Positions 42,401 to 50,130 of a DNA stretch of 52,293 nt are shown here, piece by piece; position 1 is the first letter of the stretch, and every line of letters begins with the position of its first letter. The notes under the pieces are model-generated. The model did no database searches. It saw only the letters and a list, made by a program, of their open reading frames with translations, and was not told the DNA's origin. Where the stretch lies: the NCBI GenBank assembly GCA_900772845.1, contig CAAGSD010000063.1:1-52293 (forward strand), written 5' to 3'. Made by a program: the position numbers and the translations under genes. The stretch comes from Lachnospiraceae bacterium (lineage in GTDB: Bacteria; Bacillota; Clostridia; Lachnospirales; Lachnospiraceae).

Positions 42401-43407
42401 ATACCCCGGATCCGGATGCCTTTGACATGACCTTTACCGTCAGCGGCAACGATCTGGCGGCGCAGATCACCACAGATCGCACTGACGTGGAGTTCAGCTT
42501 TGATGGAACGGACTGGGGGCAGACCAAATCCACCGGAGTCGGTCACAACGAGAAGGTGACTGCACAGATCCGCTATGCGGAAACCGATGATTATAACGCA
42601 AGCCCCGCCGTATCGAAGACATGGAACTCCGGTCACGGCCCACTGAACCACCACGACCGGGTGGAGCCCACCTGTCAGGCAGAGGGCAGAATCGAATACT
42701 GGACCTGCGACGTCTGCGGACTGTATTTTGTGGCAGCGGACGGAAGCAAGAGCATAACAGCGACAGAGATCGTTCTTCCGAAGACGGATCATAGCTGGGC
42801 AGAAGGATATCTGTCCGATATGACCGGACACTGGCATAAGTGTGGTGTATGTGGAATCACCAGCAATACGGAAAAGCATGCATCCGGTGGCGCGGCCACC
42901 ACAGAACGGGCGGAGATCTGTACGATCTGCGGTTATGAGATCGCACCGAAGAAGCCTGCTGCCAGTAACGACGATGACGATGATGACGACGATGACAGCA
43001 GTCAGGCGTCCAATACGGACCAGAAGGCCACGGACGCGGCAGCACCTCCCGTAGCCACGGCAACGCCTGCCACACCCGGTGTGGTAAAGCCTTCTGTAAT
43101 TCCCGTGCCCCCGACAACACCCGCTGCGGACGAAAACCGTAAGGAAGATGCGGCAAAGCTCTCCGGGGAGGCACAGGACACGCAGGAATCGAGTGGAGAA
43201 GCACCGCAGGAGGAGCGGATAGATTCCATGACCGCCCAGACTTCCGACTCTCAGGAATCTGGCACAGAGCAGATAACGGAGACCTCCGGTAAGGGAACGA
43301 ACGCAGGCCGTGTGGCGGCAGCGGCAGCAGCCGGAACCGTAGTGGTCGGCGGTGGCGGCGCAGCTGTCTACGTGACCATGATCAAAGGAAAGTTTAAATT
43401 CAAATAA
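39495..43407 (+). CDS. Large GLUG-repeat surface protein, frame interrupted at a G8 tract
   Basis: ATG 39495 (AGAAAGG ten bases upstream) encodes the signal peptide MKKSTKAWSMKMRLALLALA...VPVSARA, but this frame stops at TGA 39654-39656. Removing one G from the run at 39635-39642 joins FAGG to TGEENDPYQISTAAQLAYLAQQ and leaves about 1300 residues in frame. The long frame alone (from ATG 39583) has no signal peptide. Domains: GLUG-type repeats (GGFNGGGHTITGMTITG and later copies, roughly the first half), MBG/Ig-like modules, CxxC repeats (CDVCGLYF, CGVCG, CTICGYE), nine aspartates in a row near 42970, a Pro/Thr/Glu linker, and a final hydrophobic segment with KGKFKFK. No LPXTG is visible. It is probably a cell-surface adhesin or binding protein. 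The break is either phase variation or a sequencing error. Confidence 0.8.
39635..39642 (+). repeat. Homopolymeric G8 tract at the signal-peptide junction
   Basis: Eight consecutive G, about 15 codons past the signal-peptide end. Seven G restores one reading frame; eight G separates signal peptide and body. Such tracts are classic slipped-strand sites. Confidence 0.9.
41584..41631 (+). repeat. 24-bp perfect tandem duplication in the surface protein
   Basis: Two identical 24-bp units (41584-41607 and 41608-41631) encode ATDGQPIS twice, in frame, between the GLUG part and the Ig-like modules. It looks like a recent slippage duplication. Confidence 0.9.
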
Positions 43408-43428
43408 CGTATGATAAGATGATAAGCG

Positions 43429-43464
43429 AACCTCAGAGGCCCGGTGCTTCTGAGGTTTGTTTTG
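43429..43464 (+). terminator. Terminator of the surface-protein gene
   Basis: AACCTCAGA (43429-43437) pairs with TCTGAGGTT (43449-43457), then TGTTTTG. Confidence 0.85.
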
Positions 43465-43502
43465 CCATAGGGGAGAAATCTGCCGGAAATTACAACAAAC
43501 TA

Positions 43503-43575
43503 TTTTCAGATGAAAATAAATGTATTAAAATAGAAATAAGTATTGGCAGAACGAAGACAGTTTTGCATAGTTACA
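43503..43575 (+). promoter_or_regulatory. pfkA upstream region: weak promoter and repeat remnant
   Basis: TTTTCA (43503-43508), a 17-base spacer and TAAAAT (near 43526-43531) make a possible promoter. GGCAGAACGAAGACAGTTTT and the following GCATAGTTACA (43545-43575) look like a shortened copy of the dispersed repeat at 1403/30066. Confidence 0.42.
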
Positions 43576-43622
43576 GCAAACGCAAGAGAAACTAATGAAA
43601 TATAGAAACGGAGGACCCCCAG

Positions 43623-44696
43623 ATGAAGAGAATCGGAATGTTAACGAGTGGTGGTGACTGTCAGGCATTGAACGCAGCCATGAGAGGCGTGGTGAAGACC
43701 CTGGCGAACGGCAAGGAAGAGGTGGAGATCTATGGTTTTCTGGACGGCTACAGAGGACTGATCTACGGTAATTTCCGAATGCTGACGGACAAGGATTTCT
43801 CCGGTATCCTTACCAAGGGCGGAACGATCTTAGGAACCTCCCGTACTCCTTTCAAGACGATCCAGGATCCGGATCCCAACGGGCTGAACAAAGTGGAAGC
43901 CATGAAGCAGAACTATTACAAGCTGCAGTTAGACTGCCTGGTGATCTTAGGCGGTAACGGTACTCACAAGACTGCAAACCTGCTGCGCAAGGAAGGTCTG
44001 AATATCGTAACGCTGCCCAAGACCATTGACAATGATCTGTGGGGTACTGATATGACCTTCGGTTTCCAGAGCGCAGTGGACATCGCTACAGATGCCATCG
44101 ACTGCATCCATACCACAGCGGCTTCCCACGGCAGAGTATTTATCGTGGAAGTTATGGGACATAAAGTAGGGTGGCTGACCCTGAATGCCGGAATGGCAGG
44201 TGGTGCGGACATCATCCTGCTTCCGGAGATCCCTTATGATATTGACAAAGTCATTCAGAAGATCGAAGACAGAGATAAGAAGGGCTGCCGTTTTACCATT
44301 ATTGCTGTAGCCGAGGGTGCGATCTCCAAGGAAGACGCTGCCCTGACCAAAAAAGATTACAAGAAAAAGATGGAGAAATACCCGTTCCCTTCCGTATCTT
44401 ACGAAGTGGCTGCACAGATCCAGGAGAAGACCGGCAGAGAGGTACGTGTCACTGTGCCTGGCCATATGCAGAGAGGCGGAAGCCCCTGCCCTTATGACAG
44501 AGTATTCGCCAGCCGTCTGGGCTCCGAGGCAGGCAAGCTGATCCTGGACAACCAGTATGGCTTCATGGTAGGCTATAAGAACCGTGAGATCGTGAGAGTT
44601 CCGCTGGAGGATGTAGCGGGCAAACTTAAGACTGTGGATCCCGATGCCACCATCGTACAGGAGGCGAAGATGCTGGGCATCTGCTTCGGCGATTAA
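43623..44696 (+). CDS. pfkA: 6-phosphofructokinase, group III type (ATP or PPi)
   Basis: 357 residues. It phosphorylates fructose-6-phosphate in glycolysis. The N-terminal TSGGDCQALNAAMRG and PKTIDNDLWGTDMTFGFQSAV are diagnostic. The two positions that separate phosphate donors are mixed: Gly113 in GGNGT (equivalent to E. coli Gly104, the ATP form) and Lys133 in PKTIDND (equivalent to residue 124, Lys being the PPi form). This combination occurs in group III enzymes with either donor, so the donor cannot be settled here. The C-terminal GHMQRGGSPCPYDRVFASRLG is typical. GGAGGACCCCCAG precedes the ATG. Confidence 0.93.
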   Translation: MKRIGMLTSGGDCQALNAAMRGVVKTLANGKEEVEIYGFLDGYRGLIYGNFRMLTDKDFSGILTKGGTILGTSRTPFKTIQDPDPNGLNKVEAMKQNYYKLQLDCLVILGGNGTHKTANLLRKEGLNIVTLPKTIDNDLWGTDMTFGFQSAVDIATDAIDCIHTTAASHGRVFIVEVMGHKVGWLTLNAGMAGGADIILLPEIPYDIDKVIQKIEDRDKKGCRFTIIAVAEGAISKEDAALTKKDYKKKMEKYPFPSVSYEVAAQIQEKTGREVRVTVPGHMQRGGSPCPYDRVFASRLGSEAGKLILDNQYGFMVGYKNREIVRVPLEDVAGKLKTVDPDATIVQEAKMLGICFGD

Positions 44697-44712
44697 GACA
44701 GAAAATGAATGA

Positions 44713-44764
44713 GTAACTATTTTCGCCAAGCATCTGCTAATATTTGATGGCTCTGAATAGTTAC
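44713..44764 (+). repeat. 52-bp intergenic repeat with GTAACTATT/AATAGTTAC ends
   Basis: The perfect 9-bp inverted ends GTAACTATT (44713-44721) and AATAGTTAC (44756-44764) surround about 34 bases. The right end, CTCTGAATAGTTAC, matches that of the 58-bp repeats. It lies between pfkA and dnaX. Confidence 0.72.
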
Positions 44765-44782
44765 AAGGAAGAGAGAGAACAC

Positions 44783-46366
44783 ATGTCATATACAGCACTA
44801 TACCGGAAGTTTCGTCCGGATGCTTTTTCCGATGTCAAAGGTCAGGATCATATCGTGACCACACTGAAGAATCAGCTGCGGGCGAACCGGATCGGCCATG
44901 CGTATCTGTTCACCGGAACGAGAGGTACCGGTAAGACTACGGTGGCGAAGATTTTTGCGAAAACAGTGAACTGTGAACACCCCACAGAGGACGGCCCCTG
45001 TGGGGAATGCCGTATTTGTAAGGCGATTGCGGCGGGTGCCAGCATGAATGTCATCGAGATCGATGCGGCTTCCAACAACGGTGTGGACAATATCCGTGAG
45101 ATCATCGATGAGGTATCCTACTCCCCGGCGGAGGGAAAATACAAAGTCTACATCATCGATGAGGTGCACATGCTGTCTCCAGGAGCTTTCAATGCACTAC
45201 TGAAAACACTGGAAGAGCCCCCCTCGTATGTTATTTTTATTCTGGCGACTACAGAGGTGCACAAGATCCCCATTACGATCCTGTCCCGCTGTCAGAGATA
45301 TGATTTCAAACGTATTTCCATCGACACCATTACGGACCGTATGAAAGAACTGATGGCTACCGAGCAGGTACAGGTGGAGGACAGAGCCCTGCGCTACATT
45401 GCAAAAGTAGCGGACGGCTCCATGCGAGATGCCTTGAGCCTGTTGGATCAGTGTATTGCCTTCCATCTGGGCAAAGAACTGACCTACGATATGACATTGG
45501 ACGTGTTAGGAGCCGTGGATACGGAAGTGTTCAGCAGGCTGTTACGTTTCGTCATGGAACGGAATGTGCTGGGCTGCATTGAACTGCTGGAAGAGATCGT
45601 CATGCAGGGCAGAGAGCTGGTACAGTTCGTCACGGACTTTACCTGGTATCTGCGGAACTTGATGCTCGTGCAGACGGCGGACAATCTGGAAGATGTCATT
45701 GATATGTCCACAGACAATCTGGCGAATCTGAGGGAAGAGGCTTCCATGCTTTCCATGGATCAGATCATTCGCTATATTCATATTTTCTCCGAATTGTCCG
45801 GCCAGATCCGCTATGCGGCACAGAAACGTATTCTGGTAGAGATCGCGCTGATCAAGCTGTGCAAGCCGGAGATGGAGATGGATCAGGAGGCGGTTCTGGA
45901 TAGAATCCGTCAGGTGGAGGAAAAGGTCGAGAACGGCATTGTAGTCACAGCGGCGCAAATGCCTGCCGGAGCACCCGGAGCACAAGGGGGACCGCAGGGT
46001 GGCGCAGCGAGACCTAAGCCGGAGCTGCCCAAGGCTATCCCCGAGGATGTACAGGAAATTGTACGGAAATGGCCGGCCATCGTTGGAAATGCCGAGAACC
46101 CCATGAAGATGTACCTGAAAAACGCCCGATTAAGTCTGGGTGGAGACAACAAGCTCATGGTGGTGCTGGAGGACGGACTGGCTTCCGATTATTTCAAGGG
46201 AGAAGCCCACGAACAGAACAAGCAGCAGCTGGAAATGCTGTTGTCCGATTTTTCCAGCAAAGAGATTGAAGTGACGATCCAGACGGTGGAAAGCAGCAGA
46301 GAATTCGAAGACAACTATGTGGATCTCAGTAAGGTCATTAACATGGAGATCGATGAGGAAGAGTGA
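44783..46366 (+). CDS. dnaX: DNA polymerase III subunit gamma/tau
   Basis: 527 residues from ATG 44783 (AGGAAGAGAGAG upstream). It is the clamp-loader ATPase of the replisome. Walker A GTRGTGKT (residues 45-52), zinc module Cys64, Cys73, Cys76 and Cys79, Walker B with DEVHML, and the SRCQRYDF sensor/arginine-finger motif are all present. A Gly/Ala/Pro-rich linker near residues 395-415 leads to a C-terminal tau-like domain. I saw no AAAAAAG-type slippery site, so a gamma form by frameshift is not supported. The dnaX-ybaB-recR order is standard in bacteria. Confidence 0.97.
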   Translation: MSYTALYRKFRPDAFSDVKGQDHIVTTLKNQLRANRIGHAYLFTGTRGTGKTTVAKIFAKTVNCEHPTEDGPCGECRICKAIAAGASMNVIEIDAASNNGVDNIREIIDEVSYSPAEGKYKVYIIDEVHMLSPGAFNALLKTLEEPPSYVIFILATTEVHKIPITILSRCQRYDFKRISIDTITDRMKELMATEQVQVEDRALRYIAKVADGSMRDALSLLDQCIAFHLGKELTYDMTLDVLGAVDTEVFSRLLRFVMERNVLGCIELLEEIVMQGRELVQFVTDFTWYLRNLMLVQTADNLEDVIDMSTDNLANLREEASMLSMDQIIRYIHIFSELSGQIRYAAQKRILVEIALIKLCKPEMEMDQEAVLDRIRQVEEKVENGIVVTAAQMPAGAPGAQGGPQGGAARPKPELPKAIPEDVQEIVRKWPAIVGNAENPMKMYLKNARLSLGGDNKLMVVLEDGLASDYFKGEAHEQNKQQLEMLLSDFSSKEIEVTIQTVESSREFEDNYVDLSKVINMEIDEEE

Positions 46367-46383
46367 TCCTGCGTGAATTTGGG

Positions 46384-46412
46384 ATTGCGGCAGACTTGCA
46401 GATAAGGTAAGA
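46384..46412 (+). promoter_or_regulatory. Possible promoter for ybaB-recR
   Basis: TTGCGG (about 46384-46389), a 17-base spacer and TAAGAT (about 46407-46412), within the 171-base gap after dnaX. The gap shows no other clear structure. Confidence 0.4.
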
Positions 46413-46537
46413 TAGAATAATAACTCAACCATATATGAGCACGTAGGACAATAGTCCGAAATGCGAATATATGTTATGATTTCGAAAGTGCGCAGCACGG
46501 AGAAATCAATTATAAATCATATGGAGGAAGTAACAAC

Positions 46538-46882
46538 ATGGCAAAAAGAGGTGGATTTCCCGGAGGCGCAATGCCCGGTAATATGAATAATCTGATGAAG
46601 CAGGCGCAGAGAATGCAGCGTCAGATGGAAGAAGGACAGAAGGAACTGGAGACCAAGGAGTTCTCCGCATCCGCAGGTGGCGGAGCTGTGGAAGTGACCA
46701 TCAACGGTAAAAAAGAGATCACATCCATCAAGCTGGCAGAGGAGATTGTGGATCCCGAGGATATCGAGACTCTGCAGGATGCTATCGTGGCAGCAGCCAA
46801 CGAAGCACTGCGCAAGGCAGATGAAGCCAATGCAGAACTTATGGGCAAAATGACCGGAGGCTTAGGAGGATTTCCTTTCTAA
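46538..46882 (+). CDS. ybaB: YbaB/EbfC nucleoid-associated protein
   Basis: 114 residues. The N-terminal GFPGGAMPGNMNNLMKQAQRMQRQM and GGGAVEVTINGKKEITSIKLAEEIVDPEDIETLQDAIVAAANEAL are typical of the family, a small DNA-binding dimer. It ends with a Gly-rich tail, GGLGGFPF. TGGAGGAAG precedes the ATG. Its stop codon overlaps the recR start (TAATG), so the two are coupled. Confidence 0.95.
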   Translation: MAKRGGFPGGAMPGNMNNLMKQAQRMQRQMEEGQKELETKEFSASAGGGAVEVTINGKKEITSIKLAEEIVDPEDIETLQDAIVAAANEALRKADEANAELMGKMTGGLGGFPF

Positions 46883-47478
46883 TGGAACTCTACAGCGGAC
46901 AGATCAATAAATTAATAGATGAACTGGCAGCCCTTCCGGGGATTGGCAGTAAGTCCGCACAGCGACTGGCTTTTCATCTGATCAATATGCCGAAGGAACG
47001 CGTGGACAGGCTGGCAAACGTCATGATCGAAGCCAGAGCCAATGTCCGCTATTGCAAGGAATGCTATACTCTGACGGATAAGGAACTCTGCCCGGTGTGT
47101 GCGAATCCCAGACGGGATCATCGTACCATTATGGTGGTGGAGAACACCAGAGATCTGGCGGCTTATGAGAAGACCGGCAAATATGAGGGCGTGTACCATG
47201 TACTGCATGGTGCCATCTCTCCGATGCTGGGTGTGGGACCGGGTGATATCAAGCTGAAAGAACTGATGGAACGTCTGCAGGGTGATGTGGAGGAGGTCAT
47301 TATCGCAACCAATTCCAGCCTGGAAGGTGAGACCACGGCAATGTATATCAGCAAGCTTATCAAGCCCACAGGAATCAAGGTGACGAGAATCGCCAGTGGT
47401 GTCCCTGTAGGCGGAGATCTGGAATATATTGATGAGGTAACATTACTCCGCGCTTTAGAGGGCAGAGTGGAATTATAG
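46882..47478 (+). CDS. recR: Recombination mediator RecR
   Basis: 198 residues, full length. A helix-hairpin-helix near the start (ALPGIGSKSAQRLAFHL) is followed by the zinc finger Cys58-x2-Cys61 and Cys70-x2-Cys73, then a Toprim domain (MVVENTRDLAAYEKTGKYEGVYHVLHG). With RecO it helps load RecA at gaps. It is translationally coupled to ybaB, and galM follows after 46 bases. Confidence 0.97.
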   Translation: MELYSGQINKLIDELAALPGIGSKSAQRLAFHLINMPKERVDRLANVMIEARANVRYCKECYTLTDKELCPVCANPRRDHRTIMVVENTRDLAAYEKTGKYEGVYHVLHGAISPMLGVGPGDIKLKELMERLQGDVEEVIIATNSSLEGETTAMYISKLIKPTGIKVTRIASGVPVGGDLEYIDEVTLLRALEGRVEL

Positions 47479-47524
47479 ACAGTATGCATGAAATAAAAAT
47501 GGATAAAAGTGGGAGGGAAAGACA

Positions 47525-48574
47525 ATGGCAGTAACAAAAAGTTTATTTGGGAAAAGCCCGGAAGGGAAGGAGATATCTCTGTATACCCTGAGTAATGATA
47601 AAGGGATGAAAGCAGAGATAACGGATCTGGGTGCTATTCTGGTGCGCGTACTGGTACCGGATGCCACGGGCAAGGTGGACGACCTGGTGCTGGGATTTGA
47701 CAATGGTGAGAGCTATTACGGCAACGACAGCTTTTTCGGCACGGTGATCGGCCCCTGTGCGAACCGTACCGGCGGTGCAGAGTATACGCTGGATGGCGTT
47801 ACTTATCAGCTGGACAAAAATGACGGTGCCAACAATTTACATACCCACAAGCAGCTGGGCTTCCATAAGAGACTCTGGGATGCGGAGATCGGAGAGAACA
47901 GCGTGACATTTTCTCTGGAGGATGAGGATGGACATTTGGGATTCCCCGGCAATAAGAAGGTATCCGTGACCTACTCTCTGAGTGAAGAGAATGAGCTGAC
48001 TCTGCATTACCATGCTTCCAGTGACAAGAAGACCATTATCAACCTGACCAACCATTCCTATTTCAATCTGGACGGGCACGGCGCAGGCAGCATTGAAGAG
48101 CATGAACTGTGGTTGGGGGCCTCTCATTTTACCCCGGTGGCAGCAGGATCGATCCCTACCGGTGAGATTCGTGCGGTAGCAGGCACCCCCATGGATTTCA
48201 CACAGCCGAAGAAGATCGGCAGAGATATCCGGGAAGATTATGAACAGTTACTCCTGACCGGCGGTTATGATCATAACTTTGTCATTGATGACTGGGACGG
48301 TACGTTGCGGCATATTGCTACAGTAAAAGGCCCGAAGAGCGGCAGAGTTCTGAAGACATACACCACCCTGCCGGGAGTGCAGTTTTATGCAGGCAATTTT
48401 ATTGATGTACAGCCCGGAAAAGATGGGGTAACCTACGGCAACCGCTGCGGTTTTGCATTGGAGACCCAGTATTTCCCGGATACCATTCATCATGAGAATT
48501 TCCCTTCCTATGTATTTGGTGGGGAGAATGGCAGAGAATACGATTCTGTTACCGTATATAAGTTCGAAGCATAG
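47525..48574 (+). CDS. galM: Aldose 1-epimerase (mutarotase)
   Basis: 349 residues. It interconverts alpha and beta anomers of glucose or galactose in the cytoplasm. Family motifs are GPCANRTGGAEYTLDG, GANNLHTHKQLGFHKRLWD, NLTNHSYFNLDGHG with an active-site histidine, GGYDHNFVID, and GFALETQYFPDTIHHENFPS with the catalytic glutamate. GGGAGGGAAAGACA precedes the ATG. It would be useful with the cellobiose and maltodextrin systems of this window, but is placed in a housekeeping cluster. The hairpin at 48648-48708 follows. Confidence 0.95.
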   Translation: MAVTKSLFGKSPEGKEISLYTLSNDKGMKAEITDLGAILVRVLVPDATGKVDDLVLGFDNGESYYGNDSFFGTVIGPCANRTGGAEYTLDGVTYQLDKNDGANNLHTHKQLGFHKRLWDAEIGENSVTFSLEDEDGHLGFPGNKKVSVTYSLSEENELTLHYHASSDKKTIINLTNHSYFNLDGHGAGSIEEHELWLGASHFTPVAAGSIPTGEIRAVAGTPMDFTQPKKIGRDIREDYEQLLLTGGYDHNFVIDDWDGTLRHIATVKGPKSGRVLKTYTTLPGVQFYAGNFIDVQPGKDGVTYGNRCGFALETQYFPDTIHHENFPSYVFGGENGREYDSVTVYKFEA

Positions 48575-48601
48575 ATAAAAATACATAGAACATGATGCAA
48601 A

Positions 48602-48636
48602 CTTTGTCGAACTGTTTTTGAAGAGACGCGACAAAG
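48602..48636 (+). repeat. Inverted repeat with CTTTGTCG arms
   Basis: CTTTGTCG (48602-48609) and CGACAAAG (48629-48636) flank 19 bases containing a possible -35 (TTGAAG, 48618-48623) paired with TAAAAT (48642-48647). It may be an operator over the promoter of the LysM gene. Confidence 0.45.
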
Positions 48637-48647
48637 AACGCTAAAAT

Positions 48648-48708
48648 ACCTCCTGTGCGGATGCTATAGTTAGTAATAACTGATAGAAACGGCATGGGAG
48701 GTGTTTTT
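48648..48708 (+). promoter_or_regulatory. Terminator-like hairpin that contains the LysM ribosome site
   Basis: ACCTCC..TGC (48648-48658) pairs with GCA..GGAGGT (48692-48702), with an inner stem CTATAGTTA-GTAA-TAACT.ATAG, followed by six T. The 3' arm GGGAGGT is also the ribosome site for ATG 48712. The fold would both end galM transcripts and hide that site. Confidence 0.55.
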
Positions 48709-48711
48709 TGT

Positions 48712-50004
48712 ATGGAATTACCGAAGAACATAACGCAGATCGGAGAGGCGGACAAGCACTGCAGAATCTATGTGGAAGATTATGTGGTATCTTACATAAA
48801 ACAGATGAATGGAATGGCGCAGAATAAGGACATTGCCATTGCACTGTACGGTAGAAAGACGGAGGAGGACGGTGTGACATATCTGTTCGCCTATGGCTCC
48901 GCAAAGCTGAATTTTCTGCAGAAACCGGTACGACACCTGTCCCAGGCCCAGGAGCAGGAGATTGAGAAACTGCGGAAAAAGTATTTTTCGGAAATGAGTT
49001 TTTTGGGCTACCAGATCCTGAATGGCGAGATGGTGGAAGGTTTCCAGATCTGCGAACAGGAGATCTGCCGGTATGTGGCGGGGTATGCGCAGTTCTATGA
49101 AAAGAATGACAGTATGCTGGCGTATATGCTGGAGAACCGTGGGGAAGAGGCAGAACCGGAGAAGGTGGATCAGGAAAAATACGAAGTGGTGAAGAAACGG
49201 CAGGAGGAACGCAGGCAGAGACAGGAGAGCGGATATGCCTCCCGTGCCGCCGGACATACGGAGAATACATCCGTGGAATACCGCAGAGCTGCGGCAGCCA
49301 GGCGTAAGGAGCCGGATAATATTATACCTATGCCAACGGTGGGGCTGCGTCGGATGAAAATGGCGGCTACCGGTGTCTTTGTGCTGCTCTGCGTGATGGC
49401 ATTGGCATTGATGCGGCAGGAAAGCACCGGAGAATCCCTGGGGGAGACAGCCAGGCAGGCCATGAGCAACCTGATGGAGCAGAAACTGCCGGATGCGGTG
49501 GAGGAACAGAGCCAGATCAGCACGCTGGTGGCGGAGGACAAGCTGGAGGATGCCCTGCGACAGGAAAATGCTGCGGCGGGAAATACTACTGGGACTGCAG
49601 CAGAGACAGTGATGCCAGAAGGCACGGAAAATGCATCAATGGATGGAACGGGAAACAGTGCTGTAGATCCGACGGAAGAAAATATGGGCAGTGTAGCGGA
49701 TGGAACCGCTGAGGACAGCAATGTCACAAAAAATACGACAGATGTGACGGAGGCAACAGAACAGAACACGACACAGGAAACAACACAGGATGTGACACAG
49801 ACGGCAGAACCTGCAGCGGCAGAGACTCCTACAGTGGAGGCCGTTTCTCAACCCACACACTATACTATCCGGAGAGGGGATACACTGATCGGCATTTCGC
49901 TGCGGAACTACGGCAGCAACAGTAAGGTACCTGAGATCTGTTCCCTGAATGGTATCACTGACCCGGATGATATCAAGATCGGTCAGGAAATCCTTCTCCC
50001 GTAA
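48712..50004 (+). CDS. Single-pass membrane protein with extracellular LysM
   Basis: 430 residues from ATG 48712 (GGGAGGTG nine bases upstream). A cytoplasmic N-terminal domain (about 1-150, beginning ELPKNITQIGEADKHCRIYVEDYVVSY) is followed by a basic, Gln/Arg/Glu-rich helix (about 155-205), a membrane helix near 216-236 (MKMAATGVFVLLCVMALALM), a long Thr/Glu/Ala-rich extracellular stretch, and a C-terminal LysM (about 382-430, YTIRRGDTLIGISLRNYG). It links the cytoplasm to peptidoglycan. I do not know a function for the N-terminal domain; such proteins are recurrent in related gut clostridia. Confidence 0.82.
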   Translation: MELPKNITQIGEADKHCRIYVEDYVVSYIKQMNGMAQNKDIAIALYGRKTEEDGVTYLFAYGSAKLNFLQKPVRHLSQAQEQEIEKLRKKYFSEMSFLGYQILNGEMVEGFQICEQEICRYVAGYAQFYEKNDSMLAYMLENRGEEAEPEKVDQEKYEVVKKRQEERRQRQESGYASRAAGHTENTSVEYRRAAAARRKEPDNIIPMPTVGLRRMKMAATGVFVLLCVMALALMRQESTGESLGETARQAMSNLMEQKLPDAVEEQSQISTLVAEDKLEDALRQENAAAGNTTGTAAETVMPEGTENASMDGTGNSAVDPTEENMGSVADGTAEDSNVTKNTTDVTEATEQNTTQETTQDVTQTAEPAAAETPTVEAVSQPTHYTIRRGDTLIGISLRNYGSNSKVPEICSLNGITDPDDIKIGQEILLP

Positions 50005-50040
50005 AAAACTTATTTTCAAAAGGGGGAAGTGTGTTATACT

Positions 50041-50106
50041 GTAACTGCATGAGCAAAAAGCAGACTGCACCGCAGTAATTTTGTGAATGCGCTTCTTAAT
50101 AGTTAC
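50041..50106 (+). repeat. 66-bp intergenic repeat relative ending in AATAGTTAC
   Basis: It begins with GTAACTGC and ends in CTTCTTAATAGTTAC, so the outer GTAACT/AGTTAC ends are inverted as at 44713. The interior carries TGAATGCGC, reminiscent of the 58-bp copies. It lies between the LysM and DUF5711-like genes. Confidence 0.55.
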
Positions 50107-50130
50107 GATAACACATAAGGAAACAGATAC

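Noticed and set aside
45900..46366. Programmed frameshift in dnaX producing a gamma form
   Set aside because: No AAAAAAG-type slippery sequence with a following stem was seen.
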